A stretch of 64,000 nucleotides of DNA from Rhizobium ruizarguesonis (lineage in GTDB: Bacteria; Pseudomonadota; Alphaproteobacteria; Rhizobiales; Rhizobiaceae). The stretch's first letter is position 1, and each line of letters opens with the position of its first letter. Positions 62,884 through 64,000 of the stretch are shown in pieces. Where the stretch lies: assembly GCF_012349115.1 (NCBI RefSeq), contig NZ_PQIG01000075.1:39665-103664 (forward strand), read 5' to 3'. The notes beneath the pieces were generated by a model. It made no database searches. It worked only from the letters and a program-made list of their open reading frames with translations, and was not told the origin of the DNA. The translations under genes and the position numbers were made by a program.

Positions 62884-62948
62884 AGGATTCTGCGGGACGG
62901 CCTCGTGTCGAGGCAGGCGCTGCCAAAAACAGCCATGGCACCGAAACT

Positions 62949-62962
62949 TTGATCTGGATCAA
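62949..62962. promoter_or_regulatory. FNR/FixK anaerobox
   Basis: TTGATCTGGATCAA is a perfect match to the TTGAT-N4-ATCAA consensus bound by FNR, FnrN and FixK proteins. It lies 148 bases upstream of the fnrN start and points to autoregulation or low-oxygen induction of that gene. Confidence 0.85.
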
Positions 62963-63109
62963 CTCGCGGTCCCAGCGAAATTGGTAGTCATCAAGCCGCG
63001 CCGGAAGAAATCGGGATAGCCGAACCCGCAATCACGGCGTAATCGTCTGGGGTATGCCCAGCATGCGCAGCCACATCATGGCACACGCGGATTTTGAAGG
63101 GATCAGGAA

Positions 63110-63832
63110 ATGGACGTTGCACGCAGTAAGGTTTCCGACACCGGCACCCCCGTCGCTTGCGCTTCCTGCCAAGCGCGGCACGGCGTCGTCTGCGGCGCGC
63201 TGTGGAGCGGCCAACTCCGAGAGCTCGGCCGCCAGTCGCTGCGCCGCACGGTCGATGCCGGCAGCGAGATCATCGCTCAAGGGTCGGAAAGCTCTTTCTA
63301 TTCGAACATCATGCGCGGGGTAGTAAAGCTCTGCAAGGTGATGCCGGACGGGCGCCAGCAGATCGTCGGCCTGCAATTCGCCCCCGATTTCGTCGGCAGG
63401 CCCTTCGTGCCCGAAAGCATGCTGTCGGCTCAGGCTGCGACCGACGCCGAAATCTGCGTCTTCCCCCGCGACCTGCTCGACCGCATGATATCGGAGACGC
63501 CGAAGCTGCAGCGCAGCCTGTACGATCAGGCGCTGAAGGAGCTGGACGCCGCGCGCGAATGGATGCTGACGCTCGGCCGGCGCACCGCCGAGGAGAAGGT
63601 CGCAAGCCTGCTCCACCTCATCGCCACCCACGCCGAACCGCAGACCGCCACGACCACCTCTTTCGACCTGCCGCTGTCCCGCGCCGAGATCGCCGATTTT
63701 CTCGGTCTGACCATTGAAACCGTCAGCCGCAAGTTGACCAAGCTGCGCAAGAGCGATGTCATTCGCATCGAGAACTTTCGACATATCATCGTCCCCGACA
63801 TGGATGAACTGGAGCGGATGATCAGCGCATAG
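63110..63832 (+). CDS. fnrN: FnrN-type oxygen-responsive regulator (Crp/Fnr family)
   Basis: A 240-residue Crp/Fnr protein. N-terminal cysteines C17-x2-C20-x7-C28 (ACASCQARHGVVCGAL) plus a fourth Cys in EICVF fit an oxygen-labile 4Fe-4S cluster, as in FnrN. The cyclic-nucleotide-fold region follows, then the HTH SRAEIADFLGLTIETVSRKL with the E--SR residues that read the TTGAT half-site. FnrN activates microaerobic genes in rhizobia. A perfect anaerobox lies upstream. The naming rests on the Cys pattern and HTH, so a close FixK/Fnr relative is possible. Confidence 0.85.
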   Translation: MDVARSKVSDTGTPVACASCQARHGVVCGALWSGQLRELGRQSLRRTVDAGSEIIAQGSESSFYSNIMRGVVKLCKVMPDGRQQIVGLQFAPDFVGRPFVPESMLSAQAATDAEICVFPRDLLDRMISETPKLQRSLYDQALKELDAAREWMLTLGRRTAEEKVASLLHLIATHAEPQTATTTSFDLPLSRAEIADFLGLTIETVSRKLTKLRKSDVIRIENFRHIIVPDMDELERMISA

Positions 63833-63976
63833 AACGGGATCATCTGCCGAATTCGGAATCAGCGCGTGATCACGACGCGGGTATTGGCGAGGCCAGCCTG
63901 TGGCGCCAGCAGCGCTCCGGATCATATCACCCACCCGGGACGCCCGTCCCCATTGAAGCTCGAACGAGGCAGATAC

Positions 63977-64000
63977 ATGAACAAGATCAAGGTCGCCAAT
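63977..64000 (+). CDS. icd: Isocitrate dehydrogenase, first codons (partial)
   Basis: ATG 63977, after GAACGAGGCAGATAC, begins MNKIKVAN before the window ends. This matches the start of rhizobial NADP-type isocitrate dehydrogenase (typically xxKIKVANPVVELDGDEM). Only eight codons are visible, so the call depends on that short match. Confidence 0.5.

Larger units (their letters stand above)
62597..63109. other. Divergent region with operator candidate, gene remnant and anaerobox
   Basis: About 510 bases between the kinase and fnrN. It holds a GTACGTAC palindrome within TTGT...ACAA (62667-62689), a 43-codon remnant at 62752-62883 and the perfect anaerobox at 62949-62962. Confidence 0.6.

Noticed and set aside
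1..64000. CRISPR arrays, tRNA or rRNA genes and repABC replication genes
   Set aside because: No regularly spaced repeats, tRNA-like cloverleaf sequences, rRNA segments or replication-initiator frames were seen.

Overview
This window looks like part of a large conjugative plasmid or mobile replicon of an alphaproteobacterium in the Rhizobiales (Rhizobium, Agrobacterium, Sinorhizobium or Shinella type). The reasons are a Ti-plasmid-like trb set (trbE-J-(K)-L-F-G-H-I) next to a LuxR-type traR, the divergent traA-F-B-H and traC-D-G blocks with a Ti-like oriT between them, the usual rhizobial plasmid accessory genes (DUF736, ArdC, a ParB-domain protein, a ~1700-residue methylase/helicase, a Toprim protein), high G+C, and an FnrN-type regulator with a perfect anaerobox. 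No replication genes and no rRNA or tRNA genes were seen.

Layout. (1) 1-6193: 3' half of the trb mating-channel operon, with trbK frameshifted, followed by convergent traR. (2) 6.4-18.1 kb: an accessory block between two 3' remnants of the same IS6-family transposase. It holds a dehalogenase remnant, an EF-G-like GTPase, a slipin/NfeD pair, a shattered ATPase/XRE/hypothetical cluster, an AbiEi antitoxin without its toxin, a LysR regulator and a methyl-parathion-hydrolase-like metallo-beta-lactamase. (3) 18.1-30.9 kb: a catabolic block with two atypical OmpR-type regulators, an amidohydrolase, MmgE/PrpD, an ornithine-cyclodeaminase-like protein, a nitrilase-like amidase, an RraA-like protein, a TauD dioxygenase and a PotABCD-type ABC transporter. 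(4) 31.4-32.2 kb: a broken DUF433/PIN-like toxin-antitoxin pair ending at the tra block. (5) 32.2-40.5 kb: traH-B-F-A, oriT, traC-D-G. (6) 40.8-59.9 kb: the plasmid accessory region, with a secreted nuclease-like protein, many small conserved genes with strong ribosome-binding sites, ArdC, a Nep1-like (NPP1) protein with a degenerate signature, a thioredoxin-like protein, an IS3 remnant, a frameshifted ParB-domain gene, the methylase/helicase and the Toprim protein. (7) 60.1-64.0 kb: a LuxR-HTH-only protein, a broken amino-sugar cluster (SIS remnant, GntR, BadF-type kinase), fnrN with its anaerobox, and the first codons of what looks like icd.

The tra and trb genes together form a quorum-regulated conjugation system: TraR senses an acyl-homoserine lactone, TraA/C/D process oriT, TraG couples DNA to the Trb channel, and TraF/TraB/TraH assist. 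The accessory region probably helps establishment in new hosts (ArdC, methylase/helicase). The 18-31 kb block looks like uptake and breakdown of a nitrogen-containing small molecule. Many accessory genes carry single-base frameshifts or truncations, so either this DNA is decaying or the assembly has indel errors. The intact tra, trb and ABC genes argue for decay confined to accessory cargo.
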